64,000 nucleotides of DNA from Thiotrichaceae bacterium (GCA_011391085.1 JAABRD010000007.1:1-64000); one strand, 5' to 3'; shown: positions 1-7,282, counted from the stretch's first letter. Made by a program: numbers and translations. The notes: generated by a model from the letters alone, not told the origin.

Positions 1-45
1 CGGCTAAAGCCTCCACTCCAACGGGGTCTTAATTCCTTTGCGTAA
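1..45. repeat. Partial 'GGCTAAAGCCTCCACTCCA' repeat at the window edge
   Basis: The first 45 bases are the right half of a palindromic repeat (arm CGGCTAAAGCCTCCACTCCA) found again near 16.9, 21.7, 29.1, 48.4, 50.5 and 56.8 kb. The left arm lies outside the window. The rest of 46-487 holds no credible gene; it has a short direct duplication of CTAATAGATTGTAT near 251-283 and is otherwise AT-rich. Confidence 0.7.
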
Positions 46-487
46 GGTGAATGATTAGATAATCCACATCTAAATCGAGTAGCGAAGCATTCATCATGGT
101 TTCGGTGGTTGACGGGAACTAAAGTGTTATCAGAGTATTTAACTCTCAAATAAGTTATATCATTTGAATTAAAGTGTCAAGTAGGAATAAGTGAGTTAAT
201 AACCTATTAGAATATGCACCTTTTATTACTTTGGATGCGTAAGGTGAGTGACTAATAGATTGTATATGGCTAATAGATTGTATTACGATAAGCAGTAAGC
301 CGATGAATATTCTCGATTGATCAATTAGTTTTACAACTTGGATTATACAGCAATGCCTTGGAATCATGGGTCTGGCAAATCACTATACCATTACTTTTCT
401 AACACGATGTATAACCTGCTTGACAAAGTGATTATGTTGATGGTACCTTGAAAGAATCAATGTCATATAACAAAGAGGATTATTTGC

Positions 488-895
488 ATGTCTCTATCTA
501 CTCAAAAACCACCGATTGAAATCAAACTCCAATTAACAGGCCATTCTGCTAATGACGAAACCTTGCATGATCTTCTCACTTGGTTAGAACAAGAAGACAT
601 TGAAGGACTTACTTTGAAACGCCAAGAAGTGCCTTCGATTCCAGAGAAAATGGGAGGACCTGAATTTTATGTCATCCTGGCCGTCATTCTTGCTACACCA
701 CCTGCGCTAGAAAGCAGTGTTAAAATCGTTGAACGGCTGTTAGACTCGCTATCAAGATGGATCAATTTGAGAGATTCCGACGTTTCAGATATTCTCATTG
801 AAACCTCTCAAGAAGAGTTAGAGTTTCAGAAAGAGATCAAAGCTCTTAGGGAAAAACAAGAGGCCAAACGTCAAAAACGTGCCCAAAAACCATGA
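488..895 (+). CDS. EACC1-like protein (effector-associated constant component 1), conflict-system gene
   Basis: A 135-aa protein with no signal peptide. It starts with a beta strand (IEIKLQLTGH) and a short helix (LHDLLTWLEQ), followed by a strand-rich stretch. Then comes a hydrophobic helical segment around residues 55-95 (YVILAVILATPPALESSV), a strand (SDILIETSQEE) and a charged Lys/Arg/Glu tail. This order matches by eye the EACC1 family, small proteins that recur beside caspase, trypsin-like or NTPase effectors in predicted bacterial conflict systems. AAGAGGA about 8 bases before the ATG is a good ribosome site. The stop overlaps the start of the caspase gene (ATGA), so the two are translationally coupled. 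Family assignment is from memory of the pattern; the exact role of EACC1 is unknown. Confidence 0.65.
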   Translation: MSLSTQKPPIEIKLQLTGHSANDETLHDLLTWLEQEDIEGLTLKRQEVPSIPEKMGGPEFYVILAVILATPPALESSVKIVERLLDSLSRWINLRDSDVSDILIETSQEELEFQKEIKALREKQEAKRQKRAQKP

Positions 896-2184
896 CTCTC
901 TCTTTTGACACCGACAAAACTCATGCCATTTTAATTGGTGCCAGCGAATTTGAACAAACAGACGATTTGCTTCTGCCCTTGCCTGCTGTGCCCAAAAATC
1001 TGGACGCTTTAAAGCAATGGTTAAAAGGGATAGGTCTTCCTGACACTCAGATTACCCCTCTCCTCAATCCATCTAATGGGGCAGACATTACCCTCAAACT
1101 AGATAAGATAGTTAAGGAGGCCAAGAAAGGAAGAATAAACACTCTGATTTTTTATTACGCGGGACATGGCATCCCTGACAAAAATCAAGAACTTTATTTA
1201 GCGACTCGACAAACTGACCGTAGCAGTTTTGATAATGGTGGGGCGTTGGCTTTTAATAAAGTGCAGAATATGTTGACGGACCTGGAAAAGGTTACTTTGA
1301 TTTTCATTTTGGATTGTTGCTATAGTGGCAAAGCAATTAAAGGGTTTCGTAGGGGAAGCCAGTCAGTCTATTTTCTAACAGCTACACCCGCTAATTATCT
1401 GGCGGATGCCCCTGAAGGGGAAACTTACACTGCATTTACCGGTGAACTGATAACGGTGTTGATTCAAGGAGTCGAAAACCACGGGGAAACTTTGAGTCTA
1501 GCCGATATTCATAAGCATTTAAAGATTCGACTGACCCCAGACCACCCTGAACCACAACGTCAACCTTGGAACGAAGAACCCTTCGTGTTTGCTTTTAACC
1601 GTGCCTACTCAACTATCGTTAACCCCACAGATAGCTTGAGTTCCGTTCTTGAAATCACCAACAAAAATATACCTGACGACACACAAAGAGAGGTTATCAC
1701 TACCACGAAATTAGATGAAGAATCTCTCAAAAATTTTTTTGCTGATATTGGTTCTGAATCTCGTAAAAAGGGGATAATGTCCGAAGAACTGAATGAAGAA
1801 TCTCTTAAAAAAAATTCTGCTGATGACATTGATTCTGAATTTCGTAAAAAAGGGATAATGTCCGAAAAAAAGGAACAACAAGAATTATTTGTCACTAACC
1901 AAAAATCTATCAAAAATCCACCTGCCAGGAGACAACTTGGACCAAGCAAAAAAATAAGGGGACAGGGAGAATCTAAATTGTTTAAAGAAATGGTTGGCGA
2001 GAAGCAATTGCCGAACAATGACGGGAAAACAGAAGAATTTATCCGAGAGTTATCAAAATCAATCAGAAAATACTTATCAGCCCTGTCAACAGGGGAGTTG
2101 GTTCAACACCTATATAGCTGTTTGTCAGACAACCCAAATACGATGGCCAGATTTATTATCAACATTTCAAAATTCCAGAGGTAA
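892..2184 (+). CDS. Caspase-like (peptidase C14) protease
   Basis: A 430-aa protein whose first ~250 residues are a caspase/metacaspase p20-type domain: HAILIGASEFEQ at the N-terminus, catalytic His (about residue 92) in FYYAGHG, and catalytic Cys (about 143) in LDCCYSG. Caspases of this clan cut proteins after basic or acidic residues and in bacteria often act as suicide effectors. From about 265 on the protein is a Lys/Glu-rich linker with an imperfect internal duplication (ESLKK...RKKGIMSE, about residues 280-325). A helical C-terminal segment (EEFIRELSKSIRKYL...) may be an adaptor-like domain; I do not recognise it. It overlaps the EACC1-like gene by 4 bases and is followed after 6 bases by the 492-aa gene, so the three form one operon. 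Confidence 0.85.
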   Translation: MTLSFDTDKTHAILIGASEFEQTDDLLLPLPAVPKNLDALKQWLKGIGLPDTQITPLLNPSNGADITLKLDKIVKEAKKGRINTLIFYYAGHGIPDKNQELYLATRQTDRSSFDNGGALAFNKVQNMLTDLEKVTLIFILDCCYSGKAIKGFRRGSQSVYFLTATPANYLADAPEGETYTAFTGELITVLIQGVENHGETLSLADIHKHLKIRLTPDHPEPQRQPWNEEPFVFAFNRAYSTIVNPTDSLSSVLEITNKNIPDDTQREVITTTKLDEESLKNFFADIGSESRKKGIMSEELNEESLKKNSADDIDSEFRKKGIMSEKKEQQELFVTNQKSIKNPPARRQLGPSKKIRGQGESKLFKEMVGEKQLPNNDGKTEEFIRELSKSIRKYLSALSTGELVQHLYSCLSDNPNTMARFIINISKFQR

Positions 2185-2190
2185 GCAATA

Positions 2191-3669
2191 ATGCCTACGC
2201 CAAGAACCTTCAAATATCAAGAACTAACAGCCCCCAAATACGTTGGCGAAGGTCTGTTAGACATACCACATCCCCTCATCTTGCGTTACAAGTCTCCAGA
2301 GGAACTGATTGCAGAATTTGAAAAAAACTTTGGCGTGAAGCCCACGGGCGTAGTTTTGCCTGCCATCGCCACCGATGGTCTTATGTATCCCTGTGAGAAA
2401 ATTGAATTGCCGCTTTCTCGATATACTTATGCCACAGGTAAATTTCAGGATTTTCAAACCACCGTGGCAGACTTTGCTTCTCAAGAGGCAATAAAAACCA
2501 TCTACTTATCTATAGAACCTACCTTACAATTTGTCACTACCGACGCCTTACATGTGGTTGATATTGTGGGTGATGGTAGTTCACAGGTATGTATTGGTAA
2601 CCAGCGCACTCAGGAATTAATATCGACAATTTTGGGAATTGGGATCGACAAGACTTTGGCAATTTTAGAGGAGAAAAAAAGCCAAGCGAAATTAGCCGGT
2701 GCTGTGATTGATTGCGTGGATTTGTGGCCTCAAGGTGCCAGAAATGACCGGTTGGAATTGACCTGTTTCTGCGAAAGTTGCCTGCAATATTTCAAGGAGG
2801 AGAGTAGGTCGCCAGAGTTGATAGATAAGTTTCGTACCTTCCCCAATCCTTGGAATTTGGTTCTCAAAGATAGGGGAGATGGTATCGGCTACATAGATGA
2901 CTTGCCAAAAGGGGTAACCGAAACACAAATCATTGGTTTAAGTCGTCAAAAAGGGTTTCTGGAAATTTTCAAGGAGACCTCAGAACAAGAACTCATCCAA
3001 CAAGCGGGCTTTTTGTTGGACTATATGCAACTCCGCCATAATCAAACAGTCCTCGCCTTGCATAGCATCTTTGACGAGGCTTTCAAGGACCTTGAAAAAC
3101 CTGAGTTGAAACGAATCGTCTTGCTAGAAGGCATCCATTATGACTGGACCAGTGGCTTGCAACTCACTCGTTTAGATGACCCAGACGAGGGGATTCCCAA
3201 ATTTGACGAAATTTGGTTTAATCCAACTTCTTCTGACTTGTACACTCGCAACGTCCAGTTTCGTTCCTACATGTGGCGACGGTCCCGCTATTTGATTGAT
3301 GCCTTTTTCCAAGAAATTGCCAATGCTGCCGACCCAGTGAAACGCAATACGACGGGCATTGCACGGTTTTCCGAGGAGGATTTGCGGAAACAATTGTTAA
3401 AACGCTTCCTTGGCGCCCTCAATACTTCCGCCAGTTCACTGACTTCATTAGCCGCATTGCCAGAACTCCAAGGTGGCACAAAAGGAAGTCAACGGGTAGG
3501 ATTTGTAGGCGTCGCCTTTCTGTCAGAAGAACAAGGCCGTCAATTCATTAATACTCTACCCATTGCAGAAAGTGGCGTGGTCACCGGCGGGAGATTATCA
3601 AGGGAACGTGGGCCGTCAGATTTGTTGGATTTGTTTAGACAGTTGTCGGAGTCTAAGGATTCCAAATAG
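2191..3669 (+). CDS. Uncharacterised 492-aa protein, third gene of the caspase operon
   Basis: I do not recognise this protein with certainty. It is soluble, with no signal peptide or membrane segment. Alternating hydrophobic strands and helices in the first 330 residues (TGVVLPAI, KTIYLSIEPTLQFV, LAGAVIDCVDLWPQG, RIVLLEGIHYDW, FDEIWFNP) suggest a TIM-barrel-like fold. The segment ending LELTCFCESC resembles the Cys-rich CxCxxC loop of some uncharacterised glycoside-hydrolase-like barrels. The Ser/Gly-rich C-terminus looks flexible. AGAGG lies ahead of the ATG, inside the end of the caspase frame, so it is coupled to the caspase. Context suggests a sensor, substrate or modifying partner of the caspase; this is inference. 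Confidence 0.75.
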   Translation: MPTPRTFKYQELTAPKYVGEGLLDIPHPLILRYKSPEELIAEFEKNFGVKPTGVVLPAIATDGLMYPCEKIELPLSRYTYATGKFQDFQTTVADFASQEAIKTIYLSIEPTLQFVTTDALHVVDIVGDGSSQVCIGNQRTQELISTILGIGIDKTLAILEEKKSQAKLAGAVIDCVDLWPQGARNDRLELTCFCESCLQYFKEESRSPELIDKFRTFPNPWNLVLKDRGDGIGYIDDLPKGVTETQIIGLSRQKGFLEIFKETSEQELIQQAGFLLDYMQLRHNQTVLALHSIFDEAFKDLEKPELKRIVLLEGIHYDWTSGLQLTRLDDPDEGIPKFDEIWFNPTSSDLYTRNVQFRSYMWRRSRYLIDAFFQEIANAADPVKRNTTGIARFSEEDLRKQLLKRFLGALNTSASSLTSLAALPELQGGTKGSQRVGFVGVAFLSEEQGRQFINTLPIAESGVVTGGRLSRERGPSDLLDLFRQLSESKDSK

Positions 3670-3741
3670 GTGGTGAGAGACTTGGTTTCTCTTGTCATGT
3701 TGGGCATAGTTGAAATGGCTTTAGAGAATCGTCAAGTTGTT

Positions 3742-3774
3742 AAACCTGACAGGTCTAGCAGACCTGTCAGGTTT
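3742..3774. repeat. Perfect hairpin, 14-bp arms (AAACCTGACAGGTC), terminator-like
   Basis: Arms AAACCTGACAGGTC and GACCTGTCAGGTTT with a 5-base loop, followed by a T run; it could end transcription of the caspase operon. A close copy lies at 29658-29690 and a degenerate one near 6134-6167, so it is also a dispersed repeat. Confidence 0.75.
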
Positions 3775-3824
3775 TTCCAATACATTGCGCAATACTATTG
3801 AATATTTCAAAGACAGAGGCAATT

Positions 3825-4121
3825 ATGACCACCGTAAATTATCACGACACTCTCATCCAAGACCTGCGCAAGGACCCTCAAGATGCGTTGCACTACCTCA
3901 ATGCGGCCATAGAGGAAGACGACCCGCGGGTCTTTTTTATCGCATTACAAGATGTCGCAGAAGCGCAGGGTAATGACCTGTCTAAATTGGCCAAAAAAGC
4001 GAAACTCACTGCCAAGAAAATCACTGAAGCATTGGCGGGCCAGACTCATCCAGAATTGTATAAGATTGATTTGTTATTACAGGCTATGGGGTATCGGTTG
4101 ACGATTCAACCTCAGAGGTAA
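3825..4121 (+). CDS. HI1420-type (HigA-like) antitoxin, orphan
   Basis: A 98-aa protein of the 'addiction module antidote' family. The N-terminus MTTVNYHDTLIQDLRKDP is followed by the typical Ala/Glu-rich helix (ALHYLNAAIEEDDPRVFF). A helix-turn-helix comes next (LSKLAKKAKLTAKKITEALAG), then the closing LLLQAMGYRLTIQP strand that marks this family. I chose the ATG at 3825 because AGAGG lies just before it; an upstream in-frame ATG at 3798 lacks a ribosome site. The usual RelE-like toxin should sit directly upstream but only a hairpin is there, so this antitoxin is orphaned. Its last 38 bases recur at 6170-6207. Confidence 0.75.
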   Translation: MTTVNYHDTLIQDLRKDPQDALHYLNAAIEEDDPRVFFIALQDVAEAQGNDLSKLAKKAKLTAKKITEALAGQTHPELYKIDLLLQAMGYRLTIQPQR

Positions 4122-4140
4122 GGACGTGCGGTTAAACGGT

Positions 4141-4167
4141 CTTCCTAAACCTCACAGGTTTAGGAAG
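4141..4167. repeat. Hairpin CTTCCTAAACCT / AGGTTTAGGAAG
   Basis: Perfect 12-bp arms with a 3-base loop. Relatives occur at 18208-18231 (degenerate) and, in frame, inside the first NRPS gene at 33433-33459. Confidence 0.7.
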
Positions 4168-4180
4168 GCTGGGGGGTTAA

Positions 4181-4255
4181 GTAGGATGGATTAAGCGAAG
4201 CGTATCCACCATCTTTAAAAACGCAGGTGGATACGCTTCGCTTAATCCACCCTAC
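4181..4255. repeat. Palindromic repeat with GGTGGATACGCTTCGCTTAA arms
   Basis: Two ~30-bp arms (GTAGGATGGATTAAGCG... and its near-perfect complement ...CTTAATCCACCCTAC) around a short AT-rich loop. Single arms or full copies recur at 11780-11811 and 56863-56936. Confidence 0.75.
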
Positions 4256-4282
4256 ATTGACTGTTGACAGGAGTAATGACTT

Positions 4283-4492
4283 ATGCTAAATTTGGAACAC
4301 TTTCATCCTCAATACCTCAGAGATAGGACTGGCAAGAACATTTCGGTAATGTTGCCCGTCCAGGAACGGGAAGAATTGGAAGAATTACTGGAAGATGTCC
4401 ATGACTCAGTCATTCTTGCACAACGACAAGATGAGGAAACCATTTCACACCAAGACTTGATTTTGGAACTGAAACAAGATGGCCTTATTTGA
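4283..4492 (+). CDS. RelB/Phd-type antitoxin
   Basis: A 69-aa acidic protein (Glu-rich EREELEELLEDVHDS centre, ending in HQDLILELKQDGLI). It has the size, charge and position of the antitoxin of a RelBE/ParDE module: it precedes and overlaps the toxin gene by 14 bases. The N-terminus would bind DNA as a dimer and the acidic C-terminus would wrap the toxin. ACAGGAG lies upstream of the ATG. The assignment rests mostly on linkage, since antitoxins of this size diverge quickly. Confidence 0.75.
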   Translation: MLNLEHFHPQYLRDRTGKNISVMLPVQEREELEELLEDVHDSVILAQRQDEETISHQDLILELKQDGLI

Positions 4493-4748
4493 GATTAGGT
4501 GGAAAAAATCTGCCAAAGCTGAACTGCGAAAACTGCCTACCCCAGTTATCCAACGAATCATTAAAGCAGTTGAGAATCTGGCTATTTATCCTTATCCTCA
4601 AGGATGCAGAAAGATACAGGGTACGGCACACACTTATCGGATTCGAATAGGTGATTACCGAGTGTTGTATTCGGTGACCTCTTCTCTCTTGTTGATTGAC
4701 ATTATTAGGGCAGGACATCGCAAGGATGTATATGATAACTGTCCCTGA
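4479..4748 (+). CDS. RelE/ParE-family toxin
   Basis: An 89-aa basic protein with the family pattern: FEIRWKKSAKAELRKLP, helix VIQRIIKAVENLA, then YRIRIGDYRVLYSV (core strands with the basic Arg/Tyr residues) and IIRAGHRKDVYDN at the end. RelE proteins cut mRNA in the ribosomal A site; ParE relatives poison gyrase. The RAGHRKDVY ending is the usual YafQ/RelE-like signature. It overlaps its antitoxin and lies inside a segment bounded by 8-bp direct repeats. Confidence 0.88.
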   Translation: MALFEIRWKKSAKAELRKLPTPVIQRIIKAVENLAIYPYPQGCRKIQGTAHTYRIRIGDYRVLYSVTSSLLLIDIIRAGHRKDVYDNCP

Positions 4749-4830
4749 ATTTCAGTTTTGTATAGTTGTGTGGAATTGGAAAACCTTCCGGCTGACAAGT
4801 CACTTAATTGAACTGTAAGGACATGGACCA

Positions 4831-4863
4831 AGAAACTAAGTTTCTTAAAGAAACTTAGTTTCT
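4831..4863. repeat. 'GAAACTAAGTTTC' double palindrome
   Basis: 33 bp made of two AGAAACTAAGTTTCT-like palindromes back to back, so both the whole and each half fold. Copies lie at 6216, 7283, 7826, 8051, 12341, 14358 and 21595, and in frame inside the NRPS at 40466 and near 45155. Confidence 0.85.
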
Positions 4864-4914
4864 AATGACTCAATAAGTACCGAAGCAGAAATTTTACCGT
4901 ATTTTCAATCGTCG

Positions 4915-5011
4915 CCCTCACCCCCGGCCCCTCTCCCAAAGGGAGAGGGGAGACGGGCAACACCAGTGGTTTTCTCCCCTCTCCCTCTGGGAGAGGGGCC
5001 GGGGGTGAGGG
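4915..5011. repeat. REP-like GC-rich inverted repeat (CCCTCACCCCCGGCCCCTC)
   Basis: Two ~38-bp GC-rich arms flank a short loop. The same palindrome is the interior of the MITE at 7870-8033, and a shortened version is the interior of the MITE at 29834-29932. Confidence 0.8.
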
Positions 5012-5052
5012 TAAGGGCGTTATTATACCAGAAAATTTTTACTTCACTACTT

Positions 5053-5123
5053 AATACTTCGTCAAATCCATCCCCCGATACAACTCCGCCACCTGGTTCG
5101 CATAGCCATTAAACAACAGCGTT
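5053..5123 (-). pseudogene. Fragment duplicating the 3' end of msrP
   Basis: About 70 bases match the last codons of msrP (6279-6349) with only a few mismatches, on the same strand (encoding ...[21 protein letters not shown] in reverse). Similarity stops abruptly at 5123. With the antitoxin 3' fragment at 6170-6207 it shows that the flanks of the xisHI segment are copies of one another. Confidence 0.7.
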
Positions 5124-5135
5124 GTTACAAAAACG

Positions 5136-5300
5136 GGTAGTGATGCAATGTGGGTGAAATGTCTGAACTATGATTAGAATGATTTTCAGATGGACTCTGA
5201 TTAGTCATAGCCTCCTTTCATAGCCCTCATTTAATCATCTAAATCACAGTTCAAGACGAAGAGAAACCGCACGATATTTCACCCAGATTGCATCACTACC
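5136..5300. mobile_element. MITE, 22-bp TIRs, perfect 8-bp TSD CAAAAACG
   Basis: Ends GGTAGTGATGCAATGTGGG... and ...CCCAGATTGCATCACTACC are inverted repeats. CAAAAACG flanks both sides (5128-5135 and 5301-5308). The interior (TCTGAACTATGATTAGAATG... to ...CCGCACGATATTTC) is shared with the copy at 52683-52919. There is no coding capacity, so it must be moved in trans. Confidence 0.85.
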
Positions 5301-5344
5301 CAAAAACGGCTATGTGAGTTCTGTAAACGACAAAAAAGGAATCA

Positions 5345-5782
5345 ATGATGCCTAGATTAGACATTTACCATGACACAGTGAAACGGGCTTTGGAAAAAGA
5401 CGGCTGGCAAATTACTCAGGACCCTTACCGATTAAATATTGGGAAAAAACGTCTCTTTGCCGATTTAGGTGCAGAACGCCTGTTAAGTGCAGAAAAGGGA
5501 ACCTGTCAAATAGCGGTGGAAATCAAAAGTTTCCTTGGGCCTTCCGATGTGACTGACTTAGAAAAAGCGTTAGGTCAATACGTGTTGTATCAACACCTCA
5601 TGGAACTGACAGAACCAAATCGGTTACTCTATCTGGCCGTAAGCACACAAACTTTTTATAACACGTTTGCCCTTGAAATCGGACAATTACTGTTAGATAA
5701 GGGGACACTTCGTTTATTCACTTTCAACATCCAAGAGGAGGTTATTACACAATGGATACCTTCACTTCAGACCAATCCATAA
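5345..5782 (+). CDS. xisH: XisH-family fdxN-element excision controlling factor
   Basis: A 145-aa protein that matches XisH from end to end: DIYHDTVKRALEKDGWQIT at the start, the LFADLGAERLLSAEKG core, then IAVEIKSFLGPSDVTDLEKALGQY and an ending VITQWIPS. The D...ExK arrangement (DLGAE and VEIKSF) is that of the PD-(D/E)XK nuclease fold. In Anabaena XisH works with XisF and XisI in excising the fdxN element; elsewhere xisHI pairs are widespread without that element and their role is unknown. AAAGGA lies 8 bases ahead of the ATG. xisI starts 31 bases before the end of this gene. Confidence 0.9.
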   Translation: MMPRLDIYHDTVKRALEKDGWQITQDPYRLNIGKKRLFADLGAERLLSAEKGTCQIAVEIKSFLGPSDVTDLEKALGQYVLYQHLMELTEPNRLLYLAVSTQTFYNTFALEIGQLLLDKGTLRLFTFNIQEEVITQWIPSLQTNP

Positions 5783-6090
5783 TCAAGAAGGTGTTGCAAG
5801 ACTATTCTCACTTTTTAGCCACCGCTAACGGAGGGTTGCCTAGTTATCTGTTATTTGATGATGAACACGGTCAATATGCCCTCATCGAAGGCGGTTGGCA
5901 ACAGGACCATTATGTGCATGATACTATCATTCATATTGGGATTGTCAAGCAACAGATTTGGATTCATGGGGATAATACCGAGGAAGGAATTGCCCCCGAA
6001 TTAGTCGCCGCCGGGATTCCTAAACAACAAATTGTGTTAGGTTTCCGTTCCCCAGAGGTTCGCCCGTTCACGGAATTTGCGGTGGGATGA
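5752..6090 (+). CDS. xisI: XisI-family protein
   Basis: A 112-aa protein with the full XisI pattern: IKKVLQDYSHFL, then YLLFDDEHGQYALIEGGWQ, HDTIIHIGIVKQQIWIHGDNTEEGIAPELV and IPKQQIVLGFRSPEVRPFTEFA at the end. It overlaps xisH by 31 bases in another frame, the standard arrangement. The pair is common in cyanobacteria and in giant sulfur bacteria. No XisF recombinase is nearby, so excision of a linked element is not supported here. Confidence 0.9.
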   Translation: MDTFTSDQSIIKKVLQDYSHFLATANGGLPSYLLFDDEHGQYALIEGGWQQDHYVHDTIIHIGIVKQQIWIHGDNTEEGIAPELVAAGIPKQQIVLGFRSPEVRPFTEFAVG

Positions 6091-6169
6091 GTTGAACTCA
6101 TTGCTTTTGTTGGTCGCCTGTCCTCTCGTGGAAGACCTGACTGGTTTTCAAAACTTGTCAGGTCTGGCA

Positions 6170-6207
6170 GGGGTATCGGTTGACGATTCAACCTCAGAGG
6201 TAAGGAC
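6170..6207 (+). pseudogene. 38-bp copy of the antitoxin gene 3' end
   Basis: GGGGTATCGGTTGACG... through GGTAAGGAC is identical to 4088-4125, the last codons of the HI1420-type antitoxin plus four bases. It continues into a 'GAAACTTAGTTTC' palindrome (6216-6248) and then the msrP end, just as the copy near 4.8-5.1 kb does once the later insertions are removed. Confidence 0.75.
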
Positions 6208-6215
6208 ATGGATTA

Positions 6216-6248
6216 AGAAACTTAGTTTCTTAAAGAAACTAAGTTTCT
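6216..6248. repeat. 'GAAACTTAGTTTC' double palindrome
   Basis: 33-bp copy of the palindromic family at 4831. It lies between the xisHI segment and the 3' end of msrP and could act as a bidirectional terminator. Confidence 0.8.
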
Positions 6249-6271
6249 GTGGTGCCGTTGCGTAACATGAC

Positions 6272-7261
6272 TCAATAATATTTCGTCAAATCCATCCCCC
6301 GATACAACTCCCCCACCTGGTCAGCATAGCCATTAAACAACAACGTTTTCCGTTTCGTCAATTCCCCAATTCGTCGTTCTTTTGCTTGTGTCCAACGGGG
6401 ATGAGGAACGTCGGGATTGACGTTGGCGTAGAAACCATATTCAGACGCATCGGCAGTTTCCCAACTGGTGAACGGTTGTTGTTCCACTAGGTGAACTTTG
6501 ACAATGGACTTGATACATTTGAAACCGTATTTCCAAGGCACCACTAAGCGAATCGGGGCACCGGTTTCATTGGGAAGGGTTTTGCCGTACATGCCTACGC
6601 TAAGAAGCGTCAACGGGTGCATCGCTTCGTCAATACGCAAACTTTCGGTATAAGGCCAGTCCAAGAGGTCACGTTTTTGACCTGGCATTTGTTCAGAGTC
6701 CCGCAAGGTGAAAAATTGGACATATTTAGCCTTAGAAGTGGGTTGACACCGTTTGAGAAAATCGGCCAGTGGGAAGCCGACCCAGGGGATAACCATTGAC
6801 CAGCCTTCTACACAACGGTGGCGATAAATGCGTTCTTCTAAGGGAAACTGTTTGAGAATGTCTTCTATGTTTAAAATCCCTGGCTTTTCCACTTCTCCTC
6901 CAATAATGACTTGCCAAGGACGAGTTTTGAGAGTATGGGCATGGCGCATGGGGTCCGATTTGCTGGTGCCAAATTCGTAAAAGTTGCTGTAACTGATGAT
7001 TTTTTCCAATGGAGTCAGTTCCTCATTGACACTGAAGGTACTTTTTTTGACGTTGGGCAGTTCTTGCAAATAGCTGGTATCTGGAGAAGAGGGAAGCAAG
7101 CCTTTGGCGTGGGCTGGGGTGAGAAGAGTGGGAGTTGCCATGGTGATGGCCGTAACCACCGTGGTATTCATTGCCGTTTGGATAAATTGGCGACGGTCTT
7201 GGTAAAGGGTTTCGGAAGTGATTTCGGAAGGTAAAATGTCATCGGGATGTTTGATTAGCAT
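6272..7261 (-). CDS. msrP: Protein-methionine-sulfoxide reductase catalytic subunit MsrP (YedY)
   Basis: A 329-aa periplasmic molybdenum enzyme that repairs oxidised methionines in envelope proteins. The N-terminus has a twin-arginine signal (DRRQFIQTA, then a hydrophobic stretch and a PAHAK cleavage region) for export with folded cofactor. The Mo-pterin Cys is in [10 protein letters not shown] (about residue 150). [20 protein letters not shown] and [18 protein letters not shown] near the end are typical of the family. Length matches E. coli MsrP. The partner haem membrane protein gene msrQ is not next to it; a PH-domain protein lies upstream instead. A fragment of its 3' end is duplicated at 5053-5123. 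Confidence 0.95.
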   Translation of the reverse strand: MLIKHPDDILPSEITSETLYQDRRQFIQTAMNTTVVTAITMATPTLLTPAHAKGLLPSSPDTSYLQELPNVKKSTFSVNEELTPLEKIISYSNFYEFGTSKSDPMRHAHTLKTRPWQVIIGGEVEKPGILNIEDILKQFPLEERIYRHRCVEGWSMVIPWVGFPLADFLKRCQPTSKAKYVQFFTLRDSEQMPGQKRDLLDWPYTESLRIDEAMHPLTLLSVGMYGKTLPNETGAPIRLVVPWKYGFKCIKSIVKVHLVEQQPFTSWETADASEYGFYANVNPDVPHPRWTQAKERRIGELTKRKTLLFNGYADQVGELYRGMDLTKYY

Positions 7262-7282
7262 GGGAAGAGTCCTTGGGTGAGG

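Larger units (their letters stand above)
4126..4814. mobile_element. RelBE-type module inserted between 8-bp direct repeats
   Basis: This 689-bp stretch carries a hairpin, a palindromic repeat and the toxin-antitoxin pair. It is bounded by GTAAGGAC at 4118-4125 and 4815-4822. At 6198-6212 the same flanks are joined without the insert (...CTCAGAGGTAAGGACATGG...), which looks like the empty site. No transposase is present. Insertion with an 8-bp target duplication, or deletion from the other copy, both explain this. Confidence 0.5.

Noticed and set aside
155-367. Reverse-strand 70-codon frame near the window start
   Set aside because: Low-complexity, AT-driven composition, contains the direct-repeat ISHIQSISH, no ribosome site and no family pattern.
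1605-2018. Reverse-strand frame of 137 codons opposite the caspase gene
   Set aside because: Lies fully inside the caspase gene and mirrors its repeated Lys/Glu-rich linker.
3737-3973. 78-codon frame overlapping the orphan antitoxin
   Set aside because: Different frame of the antitoxin gene; starts inside the hairpin and shows no family pattern.
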